A stretch of 64,000 nt of DNA from Bordetella parapertussis (GTDB lineage: Bacteria; Pseudomonadota; Gammaproteobacteria; Burkholderiales; Burkholderiaceae_B). The translations under genes and the position numbers were made by a program. Below are positions 33,740 to 43,395 of the stretch, piece after piece. The stretch covers positions 47,766-111,765 of the forward strand of contig CAMDNZ010000002.1 of NCBI GenBank assembly GCA_945903445.1. Direction: 5' to 3'. Below the pieces are notes generated by a model, which ran no database searches, was not told where the DNA came from, and saw only the letters and a program-made list of their open reading frames with translations. Positions within the stretch are counted from its first letter, which is position 1. Each line of letters starts with the position of its first letter.

Positions 33740-35932
33740 ATGGAAACGCATGCGCAAGAGCTGAATCGCGCCAATCAGTACAAGTCGGAGTTCCTCGCCA
33801 ACATGTCGCACGAGTTGCGCACACCGTTGAATAGTTCGCTTATCTTGTCCCAGATTCTGAGCGGCCCGCAAAGCGATAATCTGGCCTCGGAGCAGCGGCG
33901 CGAGTATGCTCGCACGATCCACTCGTCGAACAACGACCTGTTGATGCTGATCAACGATATTCTGGATCTGTCGAAGATCGAGGCAGGTCACGTCGACTTG
34001 CTGGTCGAGCCGACCACGCTGGCCGCGGTGCTTGAGCCTTTGCGCCAGATGTTCGAACCCCTGGCAGCCCAGCGTGGCGTGAGGTTCGACATCGACGTGG
34101 CACCGGGCGCGCCGGCGACTCTGGCAACCGACCGGGGGCGATTGGCGCAAATTCTCAAGAATTTGTTGTCGAACGCGTTCAAGTTTACTTCGCAGGGCAC
34201 CGTCAGCTTGCGCATCGAAGCGACTGGCCCGCAGCGCGTGGCGTTTCATGTGCGCGATAGCGGCATTGGCATCGCGCCCGAGCAACAGGCCATCATTTTC
34301 GAGGCATTCCGTCAGGCCGATGGCACGACCAGCCGCAAATACGGCGGCACCGGCTTGGGACTGTCGATCTCACGCGAGCTGGCCCGCCTGCTCGACGGCA
34401 GTATCCGCTTACAGAGCGAGCCGGACAAGGGCAGCACGTTCACGGTCGATATCTCGACTGAATTGCAGCCCGAGCTCGCGGCAGCCACGCAGGCTGGATC
34501 GGCCGATGCCGTCTCGGGTGCGGCGCCGCTTGGGCAGGGCGCTGCCGACCAATATGGGCGTGGTGCTCGCAGCAATATTCCCGGCGCGTACGGCTGGGGG
34601 GGCGATGCAGATGCCCATGCAGCCGGTGCCGTGGACTCGATGGCGCGGGTGGACACCGCATCGATGCGAGAAGACGCCGCGCCCCGCGACCCGACGCATG
34701 CGTCGGCATCGATGCTCACGACCACTAGGGCGCATACGGCCACCGAGGCCGAGTCGCGTCGCCGCAGCATTCTGGTGATCGAGGACGACGAGCGCTTCGT
34801 CGGTGTATTGACCGATTTGGCGCGCGATCTCGATTTCGAATGCGCCGTGGCGCACAACGGCGCCCAGGCGCTGGAGATGGCGCGTCGCCTGCGGCCCAGC
34901 GGCATTTTGCTGGACGTCAACCTGCCCGATCAGTCCGGCCTGGGCGTACTCGAACAACTCAAGCGCGACCCGGCGACCCGTCATATCCCCATTCACATGA
35001 TGTCGGTCGAGGATCACGTGCAGACCGCGTTGGAATTGGGCGCGGTGGGCTATGCCTTAAAACCGGTCGCCCGCGATGAACTGGTGGCAGCGTTCTCCAA
35101 AGTCGAGGACAAGCTGGCTGCGGGTATTCGTCGGGTGCTGGTGATCGAAGACGACGAGACCTTGCGCGCCAGCATCGCCCGTTTGCTGGGTGCCGACGAT
35201 GTTGAGATCACGCTGGCCGGTACGGCGTCCGAAGCCCTGGATGCCGTCGGCTATACCTCCTTCGACTGCGTGGTCATGGATCTGATGCTGCCGGACGCCT
35301 CGGGCTACGAGTTGCTCGAACGCATGGCCGAAGGCGCTCGATTCGATTTCCCGCCGGTCATCGTCTATACCGGCCGGACGCTGACGCGCGACGAAGAGCA
35401 GCGGCTGCGGCGTTATTCGCGCTCGATCATCATCAAGGGGGCCCGTTCGCCCGAGCGTCTGCTAGACGAGGTGACGTTGTTCCTGCATCGGGTCGAATCG
35501 CAACTGCCGCCCGATCAGCAACGCCTGCTGGTGCAGGCGCGTCAGCGCGATGCGGTGCTCGAACAGCGCAAGATTCTGCTGGTCGAAGACGACGTGCGCA
35601 ACATTTTCGCCTTATCGAGCATCCTCGAGCCCTTGGGCGCGCAGTTGGCCATCAGCCGCAACGGTCGTGAAGCCTTGGATTATCTGAGTGCTCACGCCGA
35701 CGTTGATCTGGTGCTGATGGACCTGATGATGCCCGAGATGGATGGTTTGACGGCCATGCGTCGTATTCGCAGCGAGTCGCGTTGGGCGAAGTTGCCGATC
35801 ATCGCGTTGACCGCCAAAGCGATGGCCGACGATCGGCGCGCCTGCCTGGACGCTGGCGCCAATGACTACATCGCCAAGCCTATCGATGTCGATAAGCTGG
35901 TGTCCTTGTGCCGGGTGTGGATGCCGAAATAA
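33740..35932 (+). CDS. Kinase-triple receiver C-terminal half of the amber-split hybrid histidine kinase
   Basis: In frame with the 32702-33622 segment; the first usable start after the amber codon is ATG 33740, which has only a weak ribosome site. The 730 residues contain HisKA with H24 in NMSHELRTPLN, the HATPase with ILKNLLSNAFKFT, VRDSGIGIAPEQ and GGTGLGLSIS, a low-complexity linker, and three receiver domains with phosphoacceptors in GILLDVNLPD, CVVMDLMLPD and LVLMDLMMPEMDG. Such proteins sit above CheR/CheB-like modules in other Burkholderiales. If translated from 33740 the kinase would be cytosolic and deprived of its sensor. It overlaps cheR by 1 nt (TAATG). Confidence 0.8.
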   Translation: METHAQELNRANQYKSEFLANMSHELRTPLNSSLILSQILSGPQSDNLASEQRREYARTIHSSNNDLLMLINDILDLSKIEAGHVDLLVEPTTLAAVLEPLRQMFEPLAAQRGVRFDIDVAPGAPATLATDRGRLAQILKNLLSNAFKFTSQGTVSLRIEATGPQRVAFHVRDSGIGIAPEQQAIIFEAFRQADGTTSRKYGGTGLGLSISRELARLLDGSIRLQSEPDKGSTFTVDISTELQPELAAATQAGSADAVSGAAPLGQGAADQYGRGARSNIPGAYGWGGDADAHAAGAVDSMARVDTASMREDAAPRDPTHASASMLTTTRAHTATEAESRRRSILVIEDDERFVGVLTDLARDLDFECAVAHNGAQALEMARRLRPSGILLDVNLPDQSGLGVLEQLKRDPATRHIPIHMMSVEDHVQTALELGAVGYALKPVARDELVAAFSKVEDKLAAGIRRVLVIEDDETLRASIARLLGADDVEITLAGTASEALDAVGYTSFDCVVMDLMLPDASGYELLERMAEGARFDFPPVIVYTGRTLTRDEEQRLRRYSRSIIIKGARSPERLLDEVTLFLHRVESQLPPDQQRLLVQARQRDAVLEQRKILLVEDDVRNIFALSSILEPLGAQLAISRNGREALDYLSAHADVDLVLMDLMMPEMDGLTAMRRIRSESRWAKLPIIALTAKAMADDRRACLDAGANDYIAKPIDVDKLVSLCRVWMPK

Positions 35933-36753
35933 TGCCGTCGAATCAAGTTTTCGATATCGAGCTGAAACTCTTGCTGGACGGCGTGTTCCAGCGGTATCAG
36001 CACGACTTCAGAAACTATTCGGTCGCCTCGATGCGTCGGCGCATCCAGCATGCGATGGAGCGCTTCGAGTGTCGGACGGTCTCGCAGTTGCAGGACAAGG
36101 TGCTGCACGACCCCACGGTGTTCGCCCAGATGCTCCAGTATTTCACCGTGCAGGTCAGCGAGATGTTTCGAGATCCCGCTTACTTCCTGGCGTTGCGCCG
36201 GCACGTCGTGCCGGTGCTGCGCACTTATGCGTCGGTGAAGATCTGGGTGGCGGGATGCAGCAGCGGCGAGGAGGTCTGGTCCCTGGCCATCCTGCTGCGT
36301 GAAGAAGGCTTGCTGGATCGTGCGTTGATCTATGACACCGACATCAATCCGGTCGCTTTGCAACTGGCTGAATCGGGCATTTACGACATCGATCGGGTGG
36401 CGCAGTTCAGTCGGAACTATCGGGCCGGTGGCGGCACCGCTTCGCTGGCCGACTACTACACCACCAGCTCGCACGACGCGAAATTCGACCGCAGCTTACG
36501 CGAGCACGTGGTTTTTGCCGATCACAGCCTGGCGACCGACAGCGTGTTCTCCGAAGTTCATCTGGTGTCGTGTCGCAACGTGTTGATCTATTTCAATCGT
36601 GTCTTACAGGATCGGGCAGTCAGCCTGTTCGACGGCTCGCTGGTGCATCGGGGTTTCCTGGGCCTTGGGGCCAAGGAAAGCCTGCGCTTCACTTCGCTAG
36701 CCGAGCGCTACACCGAAATTTCGGCGACCGATCGCCTGTACCAACGCCTATGA
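35932..36753 (+). CDS. CheR-type protein-glutamate methyltransferase
   Basis: This 273-residue SAM-dependent methyltransferase has the CheR N-terminal helical region (FQRYQHDFRNYSVASMRRRI), the SAM motif IWVAGCSSGEEVWSLAILL, DINPVALQLAESGIYD and VSCRNVLIYFNR. It normally methylates glutamates in chemoreceptor-like domains. Here no chemoreceptor, CheA or CheW is adjacent; it is embedded in a histidine-kinase operon, as in hybrid-kinase CheR-CheB sets with non-chemotactic roles. It starts at ATG 35932 overlapping the kinase stop and ends overlapping cheB by ATGA. Confidence 0.88.
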   Translation: MPSNQVFDIELKLLLDGVFQRYQHDFRNYSVASMRRRIQHAMERFECRTVSQLQDKVLHDPTVFAQMLQYFTVQVSEMFRDPAYFLALRRHVVPVLRTYASVKIWVAGCSSGEEVWSLAILLREEGLLDRALIYDTDINPVALQLAESGIYDIDRVAQFSRNYRAGGGTASLADYYTTSSHDAKFDRSLREHVVFADHSLATDSVFSEVHLVSCRNVLIYFNRVLQDRAVSLFDGSLVHRGFLGLGAKESLRFTSLAERYTEISATDRLYQRL

Positions 36754-37346
36754 CCGACTTGCCTGACTTCGCAGTGCCGGATTTGATTGCCATCGGCGCT
36801 TCTGCCGGCGGCGTCGATGCGGTTGGCCGTTTGCTGGCCGTCTTGCCGGCGCATACGCGCGCGGCCGTCGTGGTGGTGCTGCACGTGCCGCCCGATCGGC
36901 CCAGCGGTCTGGCGCCGCTTTTTAACGAGCGTTGCGCCCTGCCGGTCACCGAGGCAGAAGACAAGGAATGCTTGTCGCCCGGTCGGGTGTACATCGCGCC
37001 GCCCGATTACCACCTGTTGGTCGAGCCCGACCGGTCGCTGTCCTTGTCGGTCGAAGAGGCGGTGCTGTTTTCCCGGCCGTCGATCGACCTGACGTTTGAG
37101 TCGGTGGCCTATGCCTATGGCGATCGGGCCTTGGGCATTATTTTGACGGGGGCCAGCAGCGACGGTGCCCAGGGCTTACGCCACATTCGCGAACAAGGCG
37201 GCGTGGCCTGGGTGCAGCAGCCCGAGGGCGCGCGTGCTCAAGCCATGCCCCAAGCGGCACTTGCCCAGGCAGGTGCCGATCTGGTGGGAGACATCGATGC
37301 GCTCGCGGCGTATCTGGCTCGCACCCTCGCCAGGACACGACAATAA
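36750..37346 (+). CDS. CheB-type protein-glutamate methylesterase catalytic domain, no receiver
   Basis: This 198-residue protein is a bare CheB esterase: LIAIGASAGGVDAVGRLL with the nucleophile serine, VVVLHVPPDRPSGLAPLF with the catalytic histidine, and ILTGASSDGAQGLRHI with the aspartate. The usual N-terminal receiver is missing, so its activity must be set by partner proteins or be constitutive. It overlaps cheR (ATGA) and is followed immediately by the receiver-kinase gene (TAAATG). Confidence 0.88.
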   Translation: MTDLPDFAVPDLIAIGASAGGVDAVGRLLAVLPAHTRAAVVVVLHVPPDRPSGLAPLFNERCALPVTEAEDKECLSPGRVYIAPPDYHLLVEPDRSLSLSVEEAVLFSRPSIDLTFESVAYAYGDRALGIILTGASSDGAQGLRHIREQGGVAWVQQPEGARAQAMPQAALAQAGADLVGDIDALAAYLARTLARTRQ

Positions 37347-38468
37347 ATGGACCGAGTGCCTTCTATGCAGAAAATCAACGTGCTGGCCGTCGATGACGTC
37401 GAGCAGAACCTGACGGCCATCGAGGCGCTGATCGCCAGCCCGACGGTGAACGTGTTGCGCGCCAGTTCCGGCACCGAGGCGCTGGAGCTGTTGCTCACTC
37501 AGGAGGTGGCACTGGCGCTATTGGACGTGCAGATGCCGCAGATGGACGGCTTCGAACTGGCCACCTTGATTCGTGGCAGCGAGCGCACCCGCAGTGTGCC
37601 CTTGATCTTTCTAACCGCTGGCGCGCGCGAGCCGGAAAAATATTTTCGCGGCTACGATGCTGGTGCGGTCGATTTCCTATACAAGCCCATCGATCCCAAC
37701 GTGTTGCGCAGCAAGGTCGCTATCTTCGTCGAACTTCATTCGCAGAAGATTCGGCTGGCTAATCAACTGGAAGCCTTGCGCCAGGCGCTGCATCTGAACG
37801 AAATGTTCGTCGCGGTGCTGGGCCACGATCTGCGCAACCCTTTGTCGGCTGTCAGCCACGGCGCCGCACTGATTTTGCGAGCTTCCGATGACGACAGAGT
37901 GAAAGCCACTGCCGTTAAAATCCAGAGCAGTACGGCGCGTATGGTAAAAATGGTCGAGCAACTGCTCGACGTGGCCCGGATCCGCGCAGGTGGACTCCAG
38001 CTTGACATCAGGCAGGTGGACTTCATGGCGTTAAGTTCCGACATCGTCGGCGAACTCGATGCCGACGCGCCGGGGCGCGTCGGCATGGTAGCGTCTGGCG
38101 ACGTGCGAGGGCAGGTCGACGTCGATCGGTTCTCGCAGGTCATCTCTAATCTGGTTGGCAATGCCTTGCACCACGGCGCAGGCGATTCGCCTGTGCGCGT
38201 CAACATCGACGGTTCGGATCCCGCACGGATCTTGCTGTCGGTCGGCAACGCGGGCGTCATTCCTCCAGAGCAGATGCCTCACTTGTTCGAATCGTTCAAT
38301 GCGGGTCCTGCCAGTCGGACATCGCGCCAGGGATTGGGTCTGGGGCTCTACATCGTTCGGCAGTTCGTCATTGCGCATGGCGGTGACGTATCTGTACAGT
38401 CCACGGCCGAGGCAGGGACGGTGTTCACCGTGACGCTGCCAAGGTTGGCCAGCCTCTCCTTGCCCTGA
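37347..38468 (+). CDS. Response regulator-histidine kinase hybrid (REC-HisKA-HATPase)
   Basis: This 373-residue protein starts with a receiver domain (NVLAVDDVEQNLTAIEAL, phosphoacceptor in LALLDVQMPQMDGFE, switch lysine in DFLYKPIDP), then HisKA (VAVLGHDLRNPLSAVSHG, phospho-histidine H) and an HATPase (NLVGNALHHGAG, VGNAGVIPPEQMPHLF, GLGLGLYIVRQF). Such REC-kinases commonly receive phosphate from the upstream hybrid kinase and pass it onward. No DNA-binding output protein lies nearby, so the final target is outside the window or protein-protein. ATG 37347 abuts the cheB stop; ATG 37365 is an alternative. Confidence 0.9.
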   Translation: MDRVPSMQKINVLAVDDVEQNLTAIEALIASPTVNVLRASSGTEALELLLTQEVALALLDVQMPQMDGFELATLIRGSERTRSVPLIFLTAGAREPEKYFRGYDAGAVDFLYKPIDPNVLRSKVAIFVELHSQKIRLANQLEALRQALHLNEMFVAVLGHDLRNPLSAVSHGAALILRASDDDRVKATAVKIQSSTARMVKMVEQLLDVARIRAGGLQLDIRQVDFMALSSDIVGELDADAPGRVGMVASGDVRGQVDVDRFSQVISNLVGNALHHGAGDSPVRVNIDGSDPARILLSVGNAGVIPPEQMPHLFESFNAGPASRTSRQGLGLGLYIVRQFVIAHGGDVSVQSTAEAGTVFTVTLPRLASLSLP

Positions 38469-38495
38469 CATCGCAGTTTAGTTTCACGGAGTTCC

Positions 38496-41429
38496 ATGTC
38501 GCTCTTACTTATTCTTGCACTGCCGTTTGCCGGCAGTCTGCTGGCCGCGGTGCTACCGGCCAATGCGCGCAATGCCGAAGCCTGGCTGGCCGGTCTGGTG
38601 GCGCTGGCATGCGTCGTGTTGACCGCCATGCAGTTCGATGCCGTGCGCAACGGCGAGGCAGCCTATGCCTACCTGAACTGGGCACCCACCTTGGGTTTGA
38701 ACATCGTGCTGCGCATGGACGGCTACGCGTGGCTGTTCTCGATGATCATCTCGCTGATGGGCGTGTTGGTTGTGCTGTATGCACGCTATTACATGTCGCC
38801 CGAGGATCCGGTACCCCGTTTCTTCTCGTTCTTCCAGGCGTTCATGGGGGCGATGCTGGGCGTGGTGCTGTCGGGCAACTTGATTCAACTGGTGTTGTTC
38901 TGGGAGTTGACCAGCCTGTCGTCGTTCATGTTGATCGCCTATTGGCATCATCGCGCCGACGCCCGCCGGGGGGCGCGCATGGCACTGACCGTGACTGCAG
39001 CGGGCGGCTTGTGTCTATTGGCCGGGGTCATGCTGATCGGCCACATCGTGGGTAGCTACGAGCTCGATGCCGTGCTGGCATCGGGTTCGCAAATTCGTGA
39101 GCATCCCTGGTATCTGGGCGTGCTCATTCTGGTTGCGCTGGGTGCGCTGACCAAGAGTGCCCAATTCCCGTTCCATTTCTGGTTGCCTCACGCCATGGCC
39201 GCGCCTACGCCGGTCTCGGCCTATTTGCATTCGGCCACGATGGTCAAGGCAGGGGTGTTTTTGCTGGCGCGGTTTTGGCCGGTGTTGTCCGGCACCGACG
39301 AGTGGTTCTGGATCATCGGCGGCGCGGGCTTGTGCGCGCTGGTCATTGGCGCTTACGCGGCCATCTTCCAGCGCGACATGAAGGGGGTGCTGGCCTATTC
39401 GACCATCAGCCACCTTGGTTTGATCACGCTGCTGCTGGGCATGAACAGCACTCTGGGTCTGGTAGCGGCCATCTTCCACATGGTGAACCACGCCACGTTC
39501 AAAGCGTCCTTGTTCATGGCGGCCGGCATCGTCGATCACGAGACCGGCACCCGCGACCTCACCCGTTTGAGCGGTTTACGCCGGGCCATGCCCATCACGA
39601 CCACGCTGGCCATCGTGGCCGCTGCGGCCATGGCGGGCGTGCCTTTGCTCAACGGGTTCATCTCCAAAGAGATGTTCTTCACCGAAACCATTTATCTGAG
39701 CGGTAACGAATGGGGCCGAATCGGCTTGCCGGTCGCCGCTACCGTGGCGGGCGCATTCAGCGTCGCCTATTCGTTGCGTTTCATCATGCAGGTGTTTTTC
39801 GGTGCGCCCGCGCACGACCTGCCGCGCGCGCCGCACGAGCCGCCCAAGTTCATGCTGGTACCCAGCGCCATCCTGGCCACGGTCTGTCTGCTGGTCGGCG
39901 TGTTGCCGTCGTACACCTTGGGGCCACTGCTGGAAGTGGCGGCCGGTTCCATTTTGGGCGATGCGATGCCCGAGTACAGCCTGGCGCTGTGGCACGGCTT
40001 AAACCTGCCCCTGGCCATGAGTCTGCTGGCCTTGGTCGTTGGCACCGCCATGTACCTCGCCTTGCGTCGTCAGCAAGAGAAGCATCCCGGCCGCGCGCCC
40101 ATCATTTACCGCCTGGACGGCCGTCGAAGCTTCGAGTGGGTGTTGCAGGTGATGGAAACCGGCGCTGCGTGGCTGGTGGCGCACCTGTCTTCGTATCGCT
40201 TGCAGTGGCAATTGCTGGTCATCATTGCAGTCGCGCTGGGCGCGGCGGCTTTGCCGCTCAGCCAGGGCGGATGGGGCGGTCGCTGGGATGCGGTTGCGCC
40301 CATCGATCCCGTGTTCCTGGGGCTGTGGATCGTCGGTGGCGCGTGCGCCATCGGCGTGGCTTTTCAGGCCAAGTACCACCGAATGGCCGCCCTTACTCTG
40401 GTAGGGGGCACCGGTTTGGTCGTGTGCCTGACCTTCATGTGGTTTTCAGCGCCCGATCTGGCCTTGACCCAGATGGCCGTCGAGGTGGTCACCGTCGTTT
40501 TGCTGTTGCTAGGCTTGCGCTGGTTGCCTCGACGGATCGAGTACGACGACGAGGGTGCGCAGGCGCATCGCCGAATCCGCAGTCGGCGTTTGCGCGATCT
40601 GGCGCTGGCGATCATGGTGGGCGCGGGTATGGCGGCGCTGGCCTTCGCCGTACTGACGCGCCCGATCAACGACAGTATTTCGCGCTTCTTCCTGGAGCAG
40701 TCCTTGCCCTTGGGCCATGGCACCAACGTGGTGAACGTATTGCTGGTGGACTTCCGCGGTTTCGATACCTTGGGCGAAATCACCGTGGTGGGTATCGTGG
40801 CCTTGACCGTCTACGCGCTGCTACGCCGCTTCCGGCCTGCCAAGGAAAGTTTTAAACAACCCGTGCAGCAGCAACGTCAGGATTCGGCCAACGATGCCGG
40901 TCCGTCGCCTGGCGGCGACATGCTGCTGCCGCGCGGCAACATGATGGTGCCCACGGTGCTGGTGCGTCTGATCCTGCCGATCACCGGCCTGATTTCGGTG
41001 TTTTTTCTGCTGCGCGGCCATAACCTGCCGGGTGGCGGTTTCGTCGGCGGTCTGGTGCTGGCCACAGGCGTCATCATTCAGTACATGATGGGCGGCGTGG
41101 TCTGGGTCGAATCCCGCAGCCGTTTGCATCCGCTGTCCTGGATCGCCGTCGGCCTGCTGTTGGCGGGCGGTTCTGCCATCAGCGCCTGGATGGGTGCGCG
41201 ACCCTTCTTGACGGCCTTGTACATCGAGCCGGTAGTGCCCCTGATCGGCAAGGTCTATCTCTCGACCGTGCTGCTGTTCGACATCGGGGTGTATATGCTG
41301 GTTATCGGCGCGACGGTATTGATTCTGGTGGCGCTGGCGCACCAGTCGCTGCGGGTGCAGCGCAAGCTGGCTGCCATGGCCGAAGTCGAGGCCGGAGACA
41401 AACAAGAGGGGAGCGCCGCATGGAGCTGA
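38496..41429 (+). CDS. mrpA: Na+/H+ (K+/H+) antiporter subunit A fused with B, Mrp/Mnh/Pha family
   Basis: This 977-residue membrane protein has the NuoL-like MrpA core (WAPTLGLNIVLRMDGYAWLF, LTSLSSFMLIAYWHHR, FHFWLPHAMAAPTPVSAYLH, LAYSTISHLGLITLLLG) followed by a C-terminal MrpB-like segment (MMVPTVLVRLILPITGLISV, LPGGGFVGGLVLATGVI). This AB fusion explains the lack of a separate mrpB gene and is the PhaAB arrangement of alpha- and betaproteobacteria. Mrp complexes exchange Na+ or K+ for protons for pH and salt tolerance. It begins the six-gene mrp operon; GGAG precedes the start. Confidence 0.93.
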   Translation: MSLLLILALPFAGSLLAAVLPANARNAEAWLAGLVALACVVLTAMQFDAVRNGEAAYAYLNWAPTLGLNIVLRMDGYAWLFSMIISLMGVLVVLYARYYMSPEDPVPRFFSFFQAFMGAMLGVVLSGNLIQLVLFWELTSLSSFMLIAYWHHRADARRGARMALTVTAAGGLCLLAGVMLIGHIVGSYELDAVLASGSQIREHPWYLGVLILVALGALTKSAQFPFHFWLPHAMAAPTPVSAYLHSATMVKAGVFLLARFWPVLSGTDEWFWIIGGAGLCALVIGAYAAIFQRDMKGVLAYSTISHLGLITLLLGMNSTLGLVAAIFHMVNHATFKASLFMAAGIVDHETGTRDLTRLSGLRRAMPITTTLAIVAAAAMAGVPLLNGFISKEMFFTETIYLSGNEWGRIGLPVAATVAGAFSVAYSLRFIMQVFFGAPAHDLPRAPHEPPKFMLVPSAILATVCLLVGVLPSYTLGPLLEVAAGSILGDAMPEYSLALWHGLNLPLAMSLLALVVGTAMYLALRRQQEKHPGRAPIIYRLDGRRSFEWVLQVMETGAAWLVAHLSSYRLQWQLLVIIAVALGAAALPLSQGGWGGRWDAVAPIDPVFLGLWIVGGACAIGVAFQAKYHRMAALTLVGGTGLVVCLTFMWFSAPDLALTQMAVEVVTVVLLLLGLRWLPRRIEYDDEGAQAHRRIRSRRLRDLALAIMVGAGMAALAFAVLTRPINDSISRFFLEQSLPLGHGTNVVNVLLVDFRGFDTLGEITVVGIVALTVYALLRRFRPAKESFKQPVQQQRQDSANDAGPSPGGDMLLPRGNMMVPTVLVRLILPITGLISVFFLLRGHNLPGGGFVGGLVLATGVIIQYMMGGVVWVESRSRLHPLSWIAVGLLLAGGSAISAWMGARPFLTALYIEPVVPLIGKVYLSTVLLFDIGVYMLVIGATVLILVALAHQSLRVQRKLAAMAEVEAGDKQEGSAAWS

Positions 41430-41764
41430 TTTTTTCTCTGGCGATCGGCGTGCTTGCCGGTTCGGGGGTGTGGCTGCTGCTGCGTCCGCGCACGTTTCAG
41501 GTCATCATGGGACTGACGCTGATGTCGTTTGCTGTCAATCTGTTCATCTTCGGCATGGGACGCCTGCGTCTGGGCGCGCCGCCCGTTTTGGAAGGTGGCC
41601 TGCCCATTGACCCTGCTCTGTATGTCGATCCGCTGCCGCAGGCGCTGGTCCTGACTGCCATTGTGATCGGCTTCGCTTCCACGGCCTTGTTTTTGGTGGT
41701 GTTGCTGGCTTCTCGCGGACTGAGTGGTACCGACCACGTCGATGGTAGGGAGCCCGAAGCGTGA
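41420..41764 (+). CDS. mrpC: Na+/H+ antiporter subunit C (MrpC/MnhC/PhaC)
   Basis: This 114-residue protein has three membrane helices and is NuoK-like: AIGVLAGSGVWLLLRPRTFQ, VIMGLTLMSFAVNLFIF, PLPQALVLTAIVIGFA, the last containing the conserved PQALVLTAIVI block. It overlaps mrpA by 10 nt and mrpD by 4 nt, showing translational coupling. It is an essential membrane subunit of the complex. Confidence 0.93.
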   Translation: MELIFSLAIGVLAGSGVWLLLRPRTFQVIMGLTLMSFAVNLFIFGMGRLRLGAPPVLEGGLPIDPALYVDPLPQALVLTAIVIGFASTALFLVVLLASRGLSGTDHVDGREPEA

Positions 41765-43395
41765 AAGACGTCGTGATGCAACATCTGCCGATTCTGCCGG
41801 TGGCCTTGCCCTTGATGTTCGGGGCGTTTTTGCTGCTGCTGCCCGATGCGCGTCATACTTTGCGCAGCGGCGTGGCGCTGTTCTCGGGCGTGCTGCAATT
41901 GGCCGTCGCGCTGGGGTTGCTGATCATGGCCGATGGCGTGCGCCCCGATCTGTGGCCGCAAGGCATGGGCGTCTATCTGCTGGGCGACTGGCCTGCGCCT
42001 TTCGGCATCGTTCTGGTCGTAGACCGCCTGGCAGCGGTGATGGTCACGCTCAGTGCCGTTCTCGGGCTGGCCGCGCTGGTGTATTCCCTGGCCAAATGGG
42101 AAAAGGCAGGCGTGCATTACCTGCCGCTGTTCCAGTTCTTGCTGATGGGCTTGAATGGCGCATTTCTGACGGGCGACATCTTCAACCTGTTCGTGTTCTT
42201 CGAAGTCATGCTGGCCGCGTCGTATGGCTTGCTGCTGCACGGCTCGGGCGTGACTCGGGTGCGTGCCGGATTGCGCTACATCGTGGTCAATCTGGTGGCG
42301 TCTTTCATGTTGCTGATCGGCATCGCGCTGATCTACGGCGTGACCGGCACCTTGAACATGGCCGATCTGGCGGCGCGCGCCGGTGCGTTGCAATCTGGCG
42401 AACGCCTATTGTTCGAGTCAGGCGCGGCCGTGCTCAGTGTGGCTTTCGTCATCAAGGCCGGCGCGTGGCCCTTGAACTTCTGGTTGACCGATGGCTATGG
42501 CAATGCCGCGGCGCCTGTGGCGGCAGTGTTCTCCATCATGACCAAGGTTGGCATCTACGCACTCGTGCGTTTGGGATCGCTGCTGCTGCCCACCGGTGCG
42601 CCTGCGGCTTTCGGTCTGGAATGGATGTTCGTGATCGGGTTGGCGACGCTGGCTTTCGGTACGTTCGGGCTGTTGAGCGCTCAGAAGTTGGAGAAGGTGG
42701 TCGGCTATTGCGTGATCGTGTCATCGGGCACCTTGCTGACTGCTCTGGGTATGCCAGGGGTCGCGTTAACCGGACCGGCGCTGTTCTATTTGATCAGCTC
42801 GGTGCTGGCCACCGGTGCCTTCTTCATGCTGGCCGAGATGATCGAGCGTACTCGCAGCTTCGGCGCTAACGTGCTGGCGGTCACCTTCGATGCCTTCGAT
42901 CTGGAAGACGCGCCGCCGAAGAATCGTTCCGATGACGTGGTGGGGGTGGCCATCCCCGCTGCCATGGCGTTTCTCGGTCTGGCATTCGTCTGCTGCGTGT
43001 TGCTGGTGACGGGCTTGCCACCGCTATCGGGTTTCGTCGCCAAGTTTGCATTGCTGTCGGCAGCGGTCGATGCAGCGGCGGGTCCCACGCCTTCCATCGA
43101 TGCCTGGTTGCTCGTGGGCGGCGTGTTGGTGTCCGGTTTGGCGGGTGTGGTCGCCATGTCGCGCACCGGCATGCGCGTGTTCTGGGGCAGTGAGCGCACC
43201 GCGCCGCGCCTGCGCCTCAGCGAAGCCGGGCCGGTGACGATGCTGATTGCCCTGTGCATCGTGCTGTCGGCGCAAGCCGGGCCGGTCATCGAATACCTGT
43301 CGGCGGCGGCGCAAACCCTCGATCGTCCCGCCACTTATATCGAGGCGGTGATGTCGGCGCAGTCGATTCGTCTGCCGCAAGGGGCAACGCCATGA
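41761..43395 (+). CDS. mrpD: Na+/H+ antiporter subunit D (MrpD/MnhD/PhaD)
   Basis: This 544-residue NuoM/NuoN-like subunit contains VYSLAKWEKAGVHYLPLFQF, LTGDIFNLFVFFEVMLAASY, IKAGAWPLNFWLTDGYGNA, a conserved proton-channel lysine in that block, and a C-terminal extension. It starts at GTG 41761, overlapping the mrpC stop. MrpA and MrpD are the two subunits thought to form the ion channels. Confidence 0.93.
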   Translation: MKDVVMQHLPILPVALPLMFGAFLLLLPDARHTLRSGVALFSGVLQLAVALGLLIMADGVRPDLWPQGMGVYLLGDWPAPFGIVLVVDRLAAVMVTLSAVLGLAALVYSLAKWEKAGVHYLPLFQFLLMGLNGAFLTGDIFNLFVFFEVMLAASYGLLLHGSGVTRVRAGLRYIVVNLVASFMLLIGIALIYGVTGTLNMADLAARAGALQSGERLLFESGAAVLSVAFVIKAGAWPLNFWLTDGYGNAAAPVAAVFSIMTKVGIYALVRLGSLLLPTGAPAAFGLEWMFVIGLATLAFGTFGLLSAQKLEKVVGYCVIVSSGTLLTALGMPGVALTGPALFYLISSVLATGAFFMLAEMIERTRSFGANVLAVTFDAFDLEDAPPKNRSDDVVGVAIPAAMAFLGLAFVCCVLLVTGLPPLSGFVAKFALLSAAVDAAAGPTPSIDAWLLVGGVLVSGLAGVVAMSRTGMRVFWGSERTAPRLRLSEAGPVTMLIALCIVLSAQAGPVIEYLSAAAQTLDRPATYIEAVMSAQSIRLPQGATP

